Notes under the pieces: generated by a model
What the model was told of the DNA's origin: nothing
Databases searched by the model: none
Seen by the model: the letters and a program-made list of their open reading frames with translations, nothing else
Part shown: positions 1 through 7,913 of the stretch, piece after piece
How positions within the stretch are numbered: the first letter of the stretch is position 1
Layout: each line of letters opens with the position of its first letter
From: Planctomycetota bacterium
Lineage (GTDB): Bacteria; Planctomycetota; Planctomycetia; Gemmatales; Gemmataceae
Assembly: GCA_016195405.1 (NCBI GenBank)
Contig: JACPZP010000047.1
Coordinates: forward strand, 1 to 62,031
Direction of reading: 5' to 3'
DNA length: 62,031 nucleotides
Translations under genes and position numbers: made by a program

Positions 1-1239
1 CGCTTCAAGACCGGAACGCCATGCCGCCTCAATGGCCGAACCATCGACTTCGCCCAATGCGAGCGACAGCCCGGCGCCGAAAGCCCGCGGCCATTCAGCT
101 TCAGCACCGACAGAATCACGCAGCCGCAGCTTGATTGCCACATCACCTACACGAACGAGAAGGTCCACGAGTTGATTCGCGCGAATCTGTCGCGGGCGCC
201 GATGTACTCAGGGCAGATCGCGAGCCGTGGGCCTCGTTATTGTCCCTCCATTGAGGACAAGGTGGTGCGCTTCGCCGACAAAGAGCGGCACCAAATATTC
301 CTCGAACCGGAAGGCCGCAACACGCTCGAGTATTACTGCAACGGCATTAGCACGAGCTTGCCCAACGACGTGCAGGCGGCGATGCTGCAGTTCATTCCCG
401 GATTGGAAAAAGCCGAGATCATGCGTTGGGGTTATGCGGTCGAATATGATTACGCTCCGCCGACGCAGCTACATGCCACGTTGGAAACGAAGCAAGTTTC
501 GGGGCTTTACTTCGCCGGCCAGATCAACGGCACTACGGGATACGAGGAAGCCGCCGCCCAAGGGCTCATGGCCGGCATCAACGCGGCTCTCAAGATCAAA
601 GGTGAGACTCCCCTGATTCTCGACCGCAGCCAAGCGTACATCGGCGTCCTAATCGATGACCTTGTGACCAAGGGCGTGGATGAACCATACCGCATGTTCA
701 CCTCCCGCGCGGAATATCGGCTGCTGTTGCGCCATGACAATGCCGACCGGCGGCTCACACCGCTGGGACGGCGAATCGGCTTAATTGGCGTCGAGACATG
801 GCAGCGCCTCGAGCTAAAGGAACAGGCAATCCGCTGGGTTCAGGACTATCTTCTACAGAATCGAGTCGGTTCTGAGACATTGGAAAAATGGCTGAAGCGC
901 ACGGAGATCGATTGGCGCCAGCTATGCGAAATGCATCCTGCCCTTCGCGATCTGGAAATTGGCGAAGACGTGCTTGAGCAAGTGGTGTTGGAAGCGAAGT
1001 ACGCGGGCTACATCGACCGTCAAGCCGCTCAGGTGGATCGCTTTCGGCGCATGGAGTCGAGGCGAATTCCAGCGACGTTTGACTTTGCCGCCGTGCCACA
1101 GCTTCGCATGGAAGCGCGAGAAAAGCTGGGCAAGATTCGCCCGACCAGCCTCGGCCAGGCGAGCCGGATCAGCGGCATTTGCCCGGCGGATTTGGCGGTC
1201 GTGATGATGTACCTGGACGGGGTGGGCGATCGCTCCTAA
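1..1239 (+). CDS. mnmG: tRNA uridine-5-carboxymethylaminomethyl modification enzyme MnmG (GidA), 3' part
   Basis: The reading frame is open from the first base of the window, so the 5' end lies outside it; about 412 residues are visible of roughly 620 usual for the family. With MnmE, MnmG installs the cmnm5/mnm5 group on wobble U34 of several tRNAs, using FAD, in the cytoplasm. Seen here: the early 'RFKTGTP' motif, '[16 protein letters not shown]', '[16 protein letters not shown]' and '[20 protein letters not shown]', all hallmark MnmG blocks, followed by the helical C-terminal domain ending in '[11 protein letters not shown]'. The C-terminus is complete and no frameshift is seen. The next gene starts 13 bases downstream on the same strand. 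Identification is secure; the missing N-terminal FAD-binding part cannot be judged. Confidence 0.97.
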   Translation, partial: RFKTGTPCRLNGRTIDFAQCERQPGAESPRPFSFSTDRITQPQLDCHITYTNEKVHELIRANLSRAPMYSGQIASRGPRYCPSIEDKVVRFADKERHQIFLEPEGRNTLEYYCNGISTSLPNDVQAAMLQFIPGLEKAEIMRWGYAVEYDYAPPTQLHATLETKQVSGLYFAGQINGTTGYEEAAAQGLMAGINAALKIKGETPLILDRSQAYIGVLIDDLVTKGVDEPYRMFTSRAEYRLLLRHDNADRRLTPLGRRIGLIGVETWQRLELKEQAIRWVQDYLLQNRVGSETLEKWLKRTEIDWRQLCEMHPALRDLEIGEDVLEQVVLEAKYAGYIDRQAAQVDRFRRMESRRIPATFDFAAVPQLRMEAREKLGKIRPTSLGQASRISGICPADLAVVMMYLDGVGDRS

Positions 1240-1252
1240 TAAAACGGCATCC

Positions 1253-1972
1253 ATGATTATCCGCTGTCCGTCCTGTAAGACTGACCTGCAAGTCCATCAC
1301 GCTCCTGGCACGAGCCTCTCGTGTCCGCAGTGCGCCCAGGAGATGCTAGTTCCGGAAGCGCCGGCGGCTGTGAAGACCGAAGCGGCGCCGGCTCCCGTTC
1401 CGAAAACACCGATCCCGGACATGGAAGTAGGTCATCGCTCCGCGCCGCCGCCGTTGCCCGCAAGTCTGCTTTCCGCGGCGCCAGCGCCAGCGCCGCCCCC
1501 GGCAGCTTCGCCGCCGGAACGAATGTGGCATTACCGTCTTGACGGCGAGAAGCGCGGACCTATTCGCGAGAGCGATCTGAACCGATTGATTCGCCGGGGC
1601 ACGATTTTTCCGGGCGACTTGGTTTGGTCCGTGGGGATGTCGGAGTGGTCGCCCGCCAATGAGTATTTCGAGTTTCCGCGTAGCCGCGATGACGACTGGG
1701 AGGATGACGCGCCTCGTCCGCGACGCCCGAAGGAGAATCAAGCAGGTTACGTCTGTTCGCTGCTCTCCTGCATTTTCGGCGGCGTGGCTATTGTTTTCTG
1801 CCCACCTTTGTTCGGACTCGCGGGGCTAGTGCTCGGTGTCGTGGGCACGAGCTTGAGTCGGAACAAAACGCTTGGAATTGTCGGGATAGTTGTTTCCGTA
1901 GTCTGCACAATCCTGGGCATGATCATCGGTGCTGCCATGTGGCATGGTCGACTCGGGCCCATGCGCTGGTGA
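1253..1972 (+). CDS. Zinc-ribbon / GYF_2 domain membrane protein
   Basis: 239 residues. The N-terminus holds a zinc ribbon of two CxxC knuckles (C5-C8 and C24-C27). A low-complexity Pro/Ala linker follows (about 35-88), then a GYF_2-type domain at about 91-140 starting 'WHYRLDGEKRGPI' and containing 'LVWSVGMSEWSP'. The C-terminus has two hydrophobic helices (about 165-235) in the style of DUF4190. This domain order is common in planctomycetes, where GYF_2 is thought to bind peptides; no enzymatic role is known. The ATG at 1253 lies 13 bases after mnmG and the two may be co-transcribed, but the functions look unrelated. The domain call is fairly sure; the biological role is unknown. Confidence 0.8.
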   Translation: MIIRCPSCKTDLQVHHAPGTSLSCPQCAQEMLVPEAPAAVKTEAAPAPVPKTPIPDMEVGHRSAPPPLPASLLSAAPAPAPPPAASPPERMWHYRLDGEKRGPIRESDLNRLIRRGTIFPGDLVWSVGMSEWSPANEYFEFPRSRDDDWEDDAPRPRRPKENQAGYVCSLLSCIFGGVAIVFCPPLFGLAGLVLGVVGTSLSRNKTLGIVGIVVSVVCTILGMIIGAAMWHGRLGPMRW

Positions 1973-1980
1973 ACTGCGTC

Positions 1981-2790
1981 TCACTCCAGGTTCAGCTGCT
2001 TCAGCACGCCTTCAAATCTGCCCCAGGCCACTTCTTTCGTCGGAACGGCGGCAGCCCGTTTGTCCAGCGGCAGGTCCAGCACGTACATGGTTTCTATGAA
2101 GCGCGTCCGCTGTCCGGCCTTGCGCATCTCGGCGAGTTTGTCCTGCTCGGCCTTGAAGCGCTGGGCCATGAGCATGAGCGTCAAGATGCGGGCGCCGTCG
2201 CTGCCGTGCTCGACTTGAATAGCGCGGCAAGCAGGCCAGGATTCGAACCTAACCAAATCCTTCACCGAGATGAGAAGGACGGCGATGGGCTGATGGTGCG
2301 AAAGTTCCGCTGGCTCGCAACAGGGCGCCATGACATACAAATCGTGTTCGAACGGGGCATTGGCCACGCGGTCGCACACGAACCCAGTCAGTGTCTCCAG
2401 TAAGTATGATCCTTCGGCGCCGTCCATGGATATGAGCGTGTCCGTGGGCGTAACCGCGAAGGCCCGATGCAGAAAGATGGATGCGAGGTGCCCATTCGGA
2501 ATGACCGACTTGAGTTCACCGAGTCCCAACACGCGAATGCGCAAAGTAGGGGGCGAAGCGCCGTCGTGGGTGAGCGTTCCAGGCTCGATGATATGCTGAT
2601 GAATCACCACGGTATCGCGGGCATCGCCTTGGAGAATGCTCCACTTCTCGCGCATTCGCCGCCAACGGCCAATGAGCCAAGCGATCGCGGCCCCAAGCAC
2701 CAGGCCAAGCACGACGCTGAGGCCGCGGCCGCCAAGCTCGTCCATCCAATCAGCCAGAATCATGGGCGTCTCCCAATTGACGTTCGCCAT
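1981..2790 (-). CDS. Membrane-anchored protein of unknown function
   Basis: 269 residues from the ATG at 2790 (start MANVNWETP). An upstream GTG or ATG would add up to 14 residues, but the purine-rich AGAG before 2790 favours this start. One N-terminal transmembrane helix lies at about 22-42 ('VVLGLVLGAAIAWLIG'), followed by a basic stop-transfer stretch and a soluble domain of about 220 residues with no motif I recognise. The soluble part contains 'VMAPCCEP' and several conserved-looking hydrophobic strands. It converges on the GYF_2 gene with only 8 bases between the stop codons. Topology suggests a cytoplasmic domain anchored by its N-terminus. I do not assign a function. Confidence 0.65.
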   Translation of the reverse strand: MANVNWETPMILADWMDELGGRGLSVVLGLVLGAAIAWLIGRWRRMREKWSILQGDARDTVVIHQHIIEPGTLTHDGASPPTLRIRVLGLGELKSVIPNGHLASIFLHRAFAVTPTDTLISMDGAEGSYLLETLTGFVCDRVANAPFEHDLYVMAPCCEPAELSHHQPIAVLLISVKDLVRFESWPACRAIQVEHGSDGARILTLMLMAQRFKAEQDKLAEMRKAGQRTRFIETMYVLDLPLDKRAAAVPTKEVAWGRFEGVLKQLNLE

Positions 2791-3305
2791 CTCTGTGCCC
2801 CTAAGGTCCAGTCCCCTTTGTTTTAGGTGCACTTAGCGAAAATGTTGGAAGCCGGAGGGCTGAAACTCCGATAAAGAGGGCAAGGTCGGGGCTATTCTCG
2901 GGGTAATCGGGTCAAGCAAGATGATAGCGCGTCGGCAACAATCTCCGAGAGGAAAAGTTTTACCCTTTAGAGAATATTTATGACCTCAATGCCATAAGTC
3001 GCTTCCTTGAAATAAGTTGCGATTTTCGACCGCAGCCAGTTCGCGTTGACACGATTTGGGAAGGGGTTATAATCGTCATCGTCGGCAAGATTGGTAAATC
3101 TTCCCGGCGAGGCGCAACTGTGGATCTTCCGCGATTGGGGAGCTTCGGATGCGACCGGCGCATGGGGATGTTTGCCTAAGTCGTTGCCGGAACGGCAGAG
3201 GCGTAAATCAAGGATGATTTCTGTCCGCCGCCTTCTTTCGGAAAGATGCGTGGTGGGCTGCACTCGTGTGACTGGCCGCGGGCCAGTAGAGGGGTGGACG
3301 AACCC
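2791..3305. other. 515-bp intergenic region with promoter and long leader
   Basis: This region lies between the divergent genes at 2790 (minus) and 3306 (plus). No convincing gene is seen. It contains a near-perfect sigma70 promoter at 3046-3073 pointing right and therefore a leader of about 225 nt ahead of the response-regulator gene. The 2833-3045 part is AT-richer than its surroundings and could hold the promoter of the leftward gene, but I see no clear motif. Confidence 0.6.
3046..3073 (+). promoter_or_regulatory. Sigma70-type promoter (TTGACA-16-TATAAT)
   Basis: The consensus -35 TTGACA lies at 3046-3051 and the consensus -10 TATAAT at 3068-3073, with a 16-bp spacer. It is the best promoter match I found in the window. 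Transcription would begin near 3080 and run into the regulator at 3306, leaving a leader of about 225 nt. Confidence 0.7.
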
Positions 3306-3893
3306 ATGAAGACTGTTTTCACGACCGGCGAAGCCGCCAAAATCTGCAAGGTCTCCCAGCAAACCATCATTCGCTGCTTTGACAACGGGCAGCTGAAGGG
3401 CTTCCGGGTCCCCGGTTCCCGGTTCCGCCGCATTCCGAGGGAAATGCTGTACAAGTTCATGAAAGACAACGGCATCCCCACCGACGCTCTGGAAAGCGGC
3501 AAGCGCAAGGTGCTGCTCGTCGACGACGACGTCGAACTCGTCGAACTCATGACCAAGGTTCTCGAAGAGGACGGCCGTTTCGAGGTGCGCGTGGCCACCA
3601 CCGGCTTTGACGCCGGCATGATGGTCAAGGAATATCGGCCCGACCTGATCGTGCTCGACGTGATGCTGCCGGACATCAACGGCAAGGAAGTTTGCCATCG
3701 CGTTCGGGCGGACAACACGCTCGAAGACGTGCGCATCCTGTGCATCAGCGGCATGATCGAGGAAGACAAGATTCAGGACCTGCGCTTGGCCGGCGCCGAC
3801 GACTTCCTGCACAAGCCTTTCGAGATCGAAGAGCTGATCGACCGCATGTGCAGCTTGATGGAAATCGAATCGATGGACACCACGACGGCGTAA
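3306..3893 (+). CDS. Response regulator with N-terminal excisionase-type helix-turn-helix
   Basis: 195 residues from the ATG at 3306 (MKTVFTTGEAAK). Residues 1-60 form a MerR/excisionase-like winged helix ('TTGEAAKICKVSQQTI') and residues about 68-190 form a CheY-like receiver. The acidic pocket is 'LLVDDD' near residue 70, the phosphoacceptor is D118 ('IVLDVMLPD') and the conserved lysine is K170 ('FLHKPF'). DNA binding at the N-terminus and receiver at the C-terminus is the reverse of the usual order, a layout frequent in planctomycetes. A histidine kinase gene follows about 95 bp downstream, so the two may form a two-component pair. It probably is driven by the consensus promoter at 3046. 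Targets are unknown. Confidence 0.88.
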   Translation: MKTVFTTGEAAKICKVSQQTIIRCFDNGQLKGFRVPGSRFRRIPREMLYKFMKDNGIPTDALESGKRKVLLVDDDVELVELMTKVLEEDGRFEVRVATTGFDAGMMVKEYRPDLIVLDVMLPDINGKEVCHRVRADNTLEDVRILCISGMIEEDKIQDLRLAGADDFLHKPFEIEELIDRMCSLMEIESMDTTTA

Positions 3894-3900
3894 ACAGTGG

Positions 3901-3977
3901 CTAGTTGTTAGTGGTTAGTTGTTAGTTGCGAGTGGTTTGCATACTAGCCACTAATCACTAGCAACTAACAACTGCTA
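3901..3977. repeat. Imperfect inverted repeat of TTAGTTG/CAACTAA units
   Basis: The gap between the regulator and the kinase contains repeated 'tagttgttagt' units on the left and 'caactaacaact' units on the right, able to fold into an imperfect stem. It could act as a processing or attenuating element between the two genes. It is AT-rich, unlike the GC-rich palindromes elsewhere in the window. Confidence 0.6.
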
Positions 3978-3987
3978 GGCGATTTCC

Positions 3988-5841
3988 ATGAAGGCACTGG
4001 GCGAAGCCGCGCTTGATTTGCCCTGGCTTGCGCCGTGCGCCACGAATCTGGCGGCGCTAACCAGGCCCGATGCAGCCTCGGTTTGGGCGGATGTTCGCCT
4101 CGATCCGGGAAGCGTCTTGCTTCTCTGTCGAAACCACGACCAACGCGCTTTCGACGAAGGCCGCCCGATCTTTTCCGCGATTCAGCAATCGGAACCTCTC
4201 GAGCTGGCGCTTGCGCAGCTTGAGTCCGACCAACTTGTCGCACGCAAGGCCGGCTTTGTCGATTGGGCCGAGCCTTTTCCCTCCGAAATCTACCATGCCG
4301 CGGTTCGACAGGCCTTGCTTGCACACGCCCTCGCCCAGAGGACGAAACGCTGCGATCCGGAGCTTGCCTGGGTGGGCGGCTTGCTGGCGCCGCTGGGCTG
4401 GCTGGCGGTCGCAGCTGTCGCCAAGCACTCCGGTCCTTCATTCGCGCGTGAGTTCGAAGGCGAAGCACCCGTCGCGTCAGCGCACGTCGCGTCAGCACCC
4501 GTTGCGTCAGCACCCGTTGCGTCAGCACCCGTTGCGTCAACGCACGTCGCGTCCTGGGGCATCGACCACGCCTCGCTGACCCGCAGGCTTTGCCGGACCT
4601 GGCAACTTCCCGGTTGGCTCAGCGCCATCTTGGGAAATCTTGGCCTCCATGCCGCGGTCGCCGAGAAGCTTGGAGCTGATTCCGTTCTCTTTCAGATCGT
4701 GAGCCTGTCTGTCGGCCTATTGCAGCGCGACCGGGCTGGCGTGCGGCTCGAGATCGGCACACCGCTGTCTTTCCTTTTGGAGTCGTTGGATCTCTCCGAC
4801 GAAGAAACCGACCAACTCGTGGGCAAGGTAATCGACGCTCCCGTTGAAGCGCGAAGCTGGACTGCGCCTGCTAGCCAACCGCTTTTGGTTGACCTCCTGC
4901 GCTTGGCAGTGCAGCAGAGGAGCAATTCCACCGTCGCTCGAACCATGCGGTTGGAGCAGGAGTGCGATCTCCTGTACAAAGCGATCGCCGAACAACATGC
5001 CGGCGAACAGAAGCGGTTGCAGGAGATGAAGCTCAAGGGACTAGCGGAGTTGGCCGCCGGCGCCGGGCATGAAATCAACAATCCACTTGCCGTCATCTCC
5101 GGTCAAGCACAGTATCTTCTGCGTCAGCTCAGGCAGGAAGAATTGAATCTGGGCGTGCGAACGGCGCCGGAGCTTGTGGACAACCCGCGAAGCAAGCTTC
5201 AGAAATCGCTGCAAACGATCATAGGCCAGACGCAACGCATTCATCAGGTGCTTACGGACCTCATGCAGTTCGCTCGCCCCGCCTCCCCGCGGGCGCAGCT
5301 CGTGCCGGTCGTGCCGCTCGTTCAGGAGGTAGTGGCCCTCCATCAGGATCTGGCGGCTCAGAGTAACGTCCGGTTGCTTTGCGACGTGCCATCCGAGAGT
5401 TGGCTGATTTCCGTCGACCTCGATCAGGTTCGCATTATCTTGGGCCGGCTGCTGCAAAACGCGATCGAAGCCGCGCCCGCCGACGGTTGGGCAAGCGTCC
5501 GCGCGGAAAACGAAGAGGACGCCAAGCTGCGGATTATCATCGAGGACAACGGCGCCGGGCCGACTCCGGACTGCTGCGAGCACCTTTTCGACCCATTCTA
5601 TTCGGGCCGGGCGGCGGGACGCGGCCGTGGGTTGGGCCTATCGACGGCGTGGCGTCTTGCCCGGCACAACGGCGGCGAGTTGAGCTTCGAGCGGGCCGGC
5701 GCTGTCACACGCTTTCAGCTGGCGTTGCCTTTGGCGGCGGCACCCATGGCGGCGTCGCCCGAACCTGACCCAATGCGAAACGGTCACACCGCGGAATCCA
5801 ATGGCCGGAGTATTCATCCGCCTGTCTCGACTCTAACGTGA
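3988..5841 (+). CDS. Sensor histidine kinase with HDOD-like N-terminal domain
   Basis: 617 residues, no transmembrane segment, so cytoplasmic. Residues about 1-290 resemble an HDOD/HD-like helical sensor ('EIYHAAVRQALLAHALA', 'GIDHASLTRRL', 'LPGWLSAIL'), interrupted by a six-fold AxVAS repeat at 160-189. A short coiled coil (about 310-350) leads to the HisKA domain with phosphoacceptor H361 in 'AGHEINNPLAVISG'. The ATPase domain has the N box ('LLQNAIEAAP', about 488), G1 ('EDNGAG', about 518) and G2 ('GRGRGLGLST', about 545). It follows the HTH-receiver gene and is the obvious candidate partner. The C-terminal 30 residues are low complexity. Kinase identity is firm; the HDOD assignment is moderate; the signal is unknown. 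Confidence 0.88.
   Translation: MKALGEAALDLPWLAPCATNLAALTRPDAASVWADVRLDPGSVLLLCRNHDQRAFDEGRPIFSAIQQSEPLELALAQLESDQLVARKAGFVDWAEPFPSEIYHAAVRQALLAHALAQRTKRCDPELAWVGGLLAPLGWLAVAAVAKHSGPSFAREFEGEAPVASAHVASAPVASAPVASAPVASTHVASWGIDHASLTRRLCRTWQLPGWLSAILGNLGLHAAVAEKLGADSVLFQIVSLSVGLLQRDRAGVRLEIGTPLSFLLESLDLSDEETDQLVGKVIDAPVEARSWTAPASQPLLVDLLRLAVQQRSNSTVARTMRLEQECDLLYKAIAEQHAGEQKRLQEMKLKGLAELAAGAGHEINNPLAVISGQAQYLLRQLRQEELNLGVRTAPELVDNPRSKLQKSLQTIIGQTQRIHQVLTDLMQFARPASPRAQLVPVVPLVQEVVALHQDLAAQSNVRLLCDVPSESWLISVDLDQVRIILGRLLQNAIEAAPADGWASVRAENEEDAKLRIIIEDNGAGPTPDCCEHLFDPFYSGRAAGRGRGLGLSTAWRLARHNGGELSFERAGAVTRFQLALPLAAAPMAASPEPDPMRNGHTAESNGRSIHPPVSTLT
4465..4554 (+). repeat. Six tandem 15-bp repeats inside the histidine kinase gene
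   Basis: Six consecutive 15-bp units (consensus gcacccgttgcgtca) encode a pentapeptide repeat, A-P/H-V-A-S. Units 3, 4 and 5 are identical, which suggests recent slippage expansion. The array lies between two halves of the HDOD-like domain and stays in frame. Confidence 0.95.
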
Positions 5842-5880
5842 TCTCGTCGCCAGACCTTGAAACGGCAGTCCTTGGAACGG

Positions 5881-6780
5881 ATGGAGATGGCATCGATTCC
5901 GAATACAACCGGAAACGAAACCGGCGGATCGCTCGCCGCCAGGCTGGAACGCGGCGAGCTTGTCGTGTTCTCACCGTGCCCGATTCCGTTTCCGAAGGCC
6001 GAGGAACGCGATTTCCTGCTTACCCTGCGGCAAAGATCTTCGAAGAAAAACATCAGCTTCAATCCCGCCACGGGGGCCTTGAGCGGACACGTCCGTGTGT
6101 CCAAATCCGACGAGAAGCGGTTGCGGAGCGTGCTTGCCGAATTCTCCCGTCAAACCGTATGTTGGTTGGCCGGTTTGCTGCCCGCGTATGCCGCCGCCAT
6201 GCGGATCGACCGCGTGAGCTATCGGCCGGACGAGGAAGCGATCCGAAGATTGCGTCCATCCGCTCGCAGTGATCTCTTGCACATCGACGCGTTCCCGTCG
6301 CGACCCACGCAAGGATGGCGGATTCTCCGACTTTTCGTGAACATCAACCCGCACGAGCCGCGTGTGTGGGCAACCTCGGAAACGTTCGCGACGCTGCTGC
6401 GCGGCCACGGGGCACAGGTTGGTCTGCCACGCCCGACGGCGCCCGGTTGGACAGCGCGTCTTGGTCAGGGACTATTGGACCTCTTTCAGCCGGGCAGTGA
6501 AAAACGCACGGCCTACGACCGCTTCATGCTGCGGCTGCACCATTACCTGAAAACCAACGATCGGTTTCAGGAACGGGCGCCGCGGCGGTTCTGGCACTTC
6601 CCGCCCCACTCCGCCTGGCTGCTCTTTAGCGACGGCTTGAGCCACGCCGAATTGCGTGGCCGATATGCGCTCGAACACTCGTTCTTGATCTCTCCGAAGG
6701 CGCTTGAGCTGCCCGAGGAATCCCCGGCAGCGCTTCTGGAAAAGAGCTGCGGCATGCCCATCACGCCACGCGCCGCGTAG
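5881..6780 (+). CDS. kdoO: Kdo-hydroxylase-family Fe(II)/2-oxoglutarate oxygenase
   Basis: 299 residues from the ATG at 5881 (MEMASIPN); 5887 is an equally possible ATG. The protein resembles the family that hydroxylates C3 of 3-deoxy-D-manno-octulosonic acid (Kdo) in the lipopolysaccharide inner core. The facial triad is visible: HxD at H134/D136 ('LLHIDAFPSRPTQGWR') and a distal histidine at H266 ('RYALEHSFLI'). 'LRLFVNINPHEPRVW' and 'WLLFSDGLSHAELRGRY' are other family-like blocks. It starts 39 bases after the kinase gene and is followed 11 bases later by comF. It implies, by family knowledge, Kdo-containing lipopolysaccharide in the host. Family placement is good; substrate is inferred. 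Confidence 0.8.
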   Translation: MEMASIPNTTGNETGGSLAARLERGELVVFSPCPIPFPKAEERDFLLTLRQRSSKKNISFNPATGALSGHVRVSKSDEKRLRSVLAEFSRQTVCWLAGLLPAYAAAMRIDRVSYRPDEEAIRRLRPSARSDLLHIDAFPSRPTQGWRILRLFVNINPHEPRVWATSETFATLLRGHGAQVGLPRPTAPGWTARLGQGLLDLFQPGSEKRTAYDRFMLRLHHYLKTNDRFQERAPRRFWHFPPHSAWLLFSDGLSHAELRGRYALEHSFLISPKALELPEESPAALLEKSCGMPITPRAA

Positions 6781-6791
6781 AATCCCAACCG

Positions 6792-7535
6792 ATGGGGATT
6801 CTCGCACCACTGAGCGATTTCGGACGCGGCCTGATCGAACTCATCTATCCCAACGTCTGCTGGATATGCCGGCGATCTCTTGGGCCGGAAGAGGCGTCGC
6901 CGTGCGGCTCGTGCGAAGGCGCTCTTTGCACGGATCCGCACGTCACTTGCCCGCGCTGCGCCAGCACGGTCGGGCCATATGCTGCTTCGTCGGAAGGCTG
7001 CGTGCATTGCGCCAATGAGAAACTTCACTTTGACGCGGCGTTTCGGCTTGGTCCTTACGACGGACTCCTGCGCGACGCGATCCTGCGCATGAAGTACGGC
7101 AAAGACGAAGTGCTCGCTGAAGTCTTGGGTGAAATGTGGGCGCGCTCCTTGGCGACGCGCCTCAATCCGTGTCCGGACGTCATTGTTCCCGTTCCCTTGC
7201 ACTGGACCCGAAGCTGGAAGCGCGGTTTCAACCAAAGCGAAGTGCTCGCTCGATCCCTGGCGCGCCGCCTGAAGTTGCCGTGCCATGGCCGAATCTTACG
7301 TCGATGCCGCCGCACGCCTCAGCAGGCAGGAATTCAATCGCCGACAGCCCGCCGTGACAATGTTCGCAACGCCTTTGCGCTTCGCCCCACCAGCAACCTC
7401 TCCGGAAAGATTGTGCTGCTTGTCGACGACGTGCTGACAACGGGAGCGACAGCCAACGAAGCAGCCCGCACGCTACGGCATCTTCAGCCCGCTCAAATCA
7501 TCGTGGCCGTCCTGGCACATGACCGAGCACGCTAA
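6792..7535 (+). CDS. comF: ComF-family amidophosphoribosyltransferase-like protein
   Basis: 247 residues. The N-terminus has the ComF zinc-binding module with cysteine pairs ('CWICRR', 'CGSC', 'CPRCAS', 'CVHC') and the C-terminus has a type I phosphoribosyltransferase fold with the PRPP loop 'VLLVDDVLTTGATANEA'. 'RGFNQSEVLARSLARRL' is the characteristic ComF block. In naturally competent bacteria ComF helps single-stranded DNA uptake; in others its role is unclear. It lies 11 bases downstream of the oxygenase gene, so co-transcription is likely although no functional link is obvious. Length and motifs are complete. Confidence 0.92.
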   Translation: MGILAPLSDFGRGLIELIYPNVCWICRRSLGPEEASPCGSCEGALCTDPHVTCPRCASTVGPYAASSEGCVHCANEKLHFDAAFRLGPYDGLLRDAILRMKYGKDEVLAEVLGEMWARSLATRLNPCPDVIVPVPLHWTRSWKRGFNQSEVLARSLARRLKLPCHGRILRRCRRTPQQAGIQSPTARRDNVRNAFALRPTSNLSGKIVLLVDDVLTTGATANEAARTLRHLQPAQIIVAVLAHDRAR

Positions 7536-7913
7536 AAGCCCGTTTCAACACTCGTAGGACGGATTTGCAATCGGTCCGGCCGGACGGTTTGCAAAACCGT
7601 CCTACTCTTGAAACGATCACGCTGGGCGCCGGAGGTGAAGCCGTAAGCGATGAGGACCTTGCGGCCTGGGCAAACCTTGACGATGCGGAAAAGTGGTCCG
7701 GCAATTCCCTGTTGAGAAAGAAAGCAAGTAGGCGACTTAGCGAAAATTAGTTAGATGCGCTTCTTAGCTAGGCCGAGTTATCCAGTGGCCGATAAATCCA
7801 ACCGCCGCCGGTTGACCCCTCCCTGTGGAGGGTCCATAGATTGAATGACCCCAAACGATCCTCTTCATTGGGCAGCATGTAGCGGCACGATCGTTTGCGG
7901 TCATCCTCAGGGA
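7536..7913. other. 378-bp intergenic region
   Basis: It contains the 52-bp palindromic repeat at 7554-7605. The remainder includes a short open frame (7565-7750) that runs through the repeat and is not supported as a gene. Nothing else recognisable is seen. Confidence 0.5.
7554..7605. repeat. Palindromic repeat, GTAGGACGG...CCGTCCTAC family
   Basis: A 52-bp imperfect palindrome starts with gtaggacggatttgcaat and ends with gcaaaaccgtcctac. The two arms share the TTTGCAA core. A second member lies at 36540-36622. The ends (GTAGG/CCTAC) match those of another palindromic family at 12502 and 18149. Confidence 0.85.

Noticed and set aside
3091..3309. 72-codon frame in the leader of the HTH-receiver gene, overlapping its start as ATGA
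   Set aside because: TTG start, no ribosome-binding site and composition unlike a protein; kept only as a remark on the leader.
4465..4554. Tandem repeats as a possible CRISPR array
   Set aside because: Units are contiguous with no spacers and are in frame within a kinase gene.
7565..7750. 61-codon open frame downstream of comF
   Set aside because: Its first third is the palindromic repeat at 7554-7605; no recognisable protein and no ribosome-binding site.
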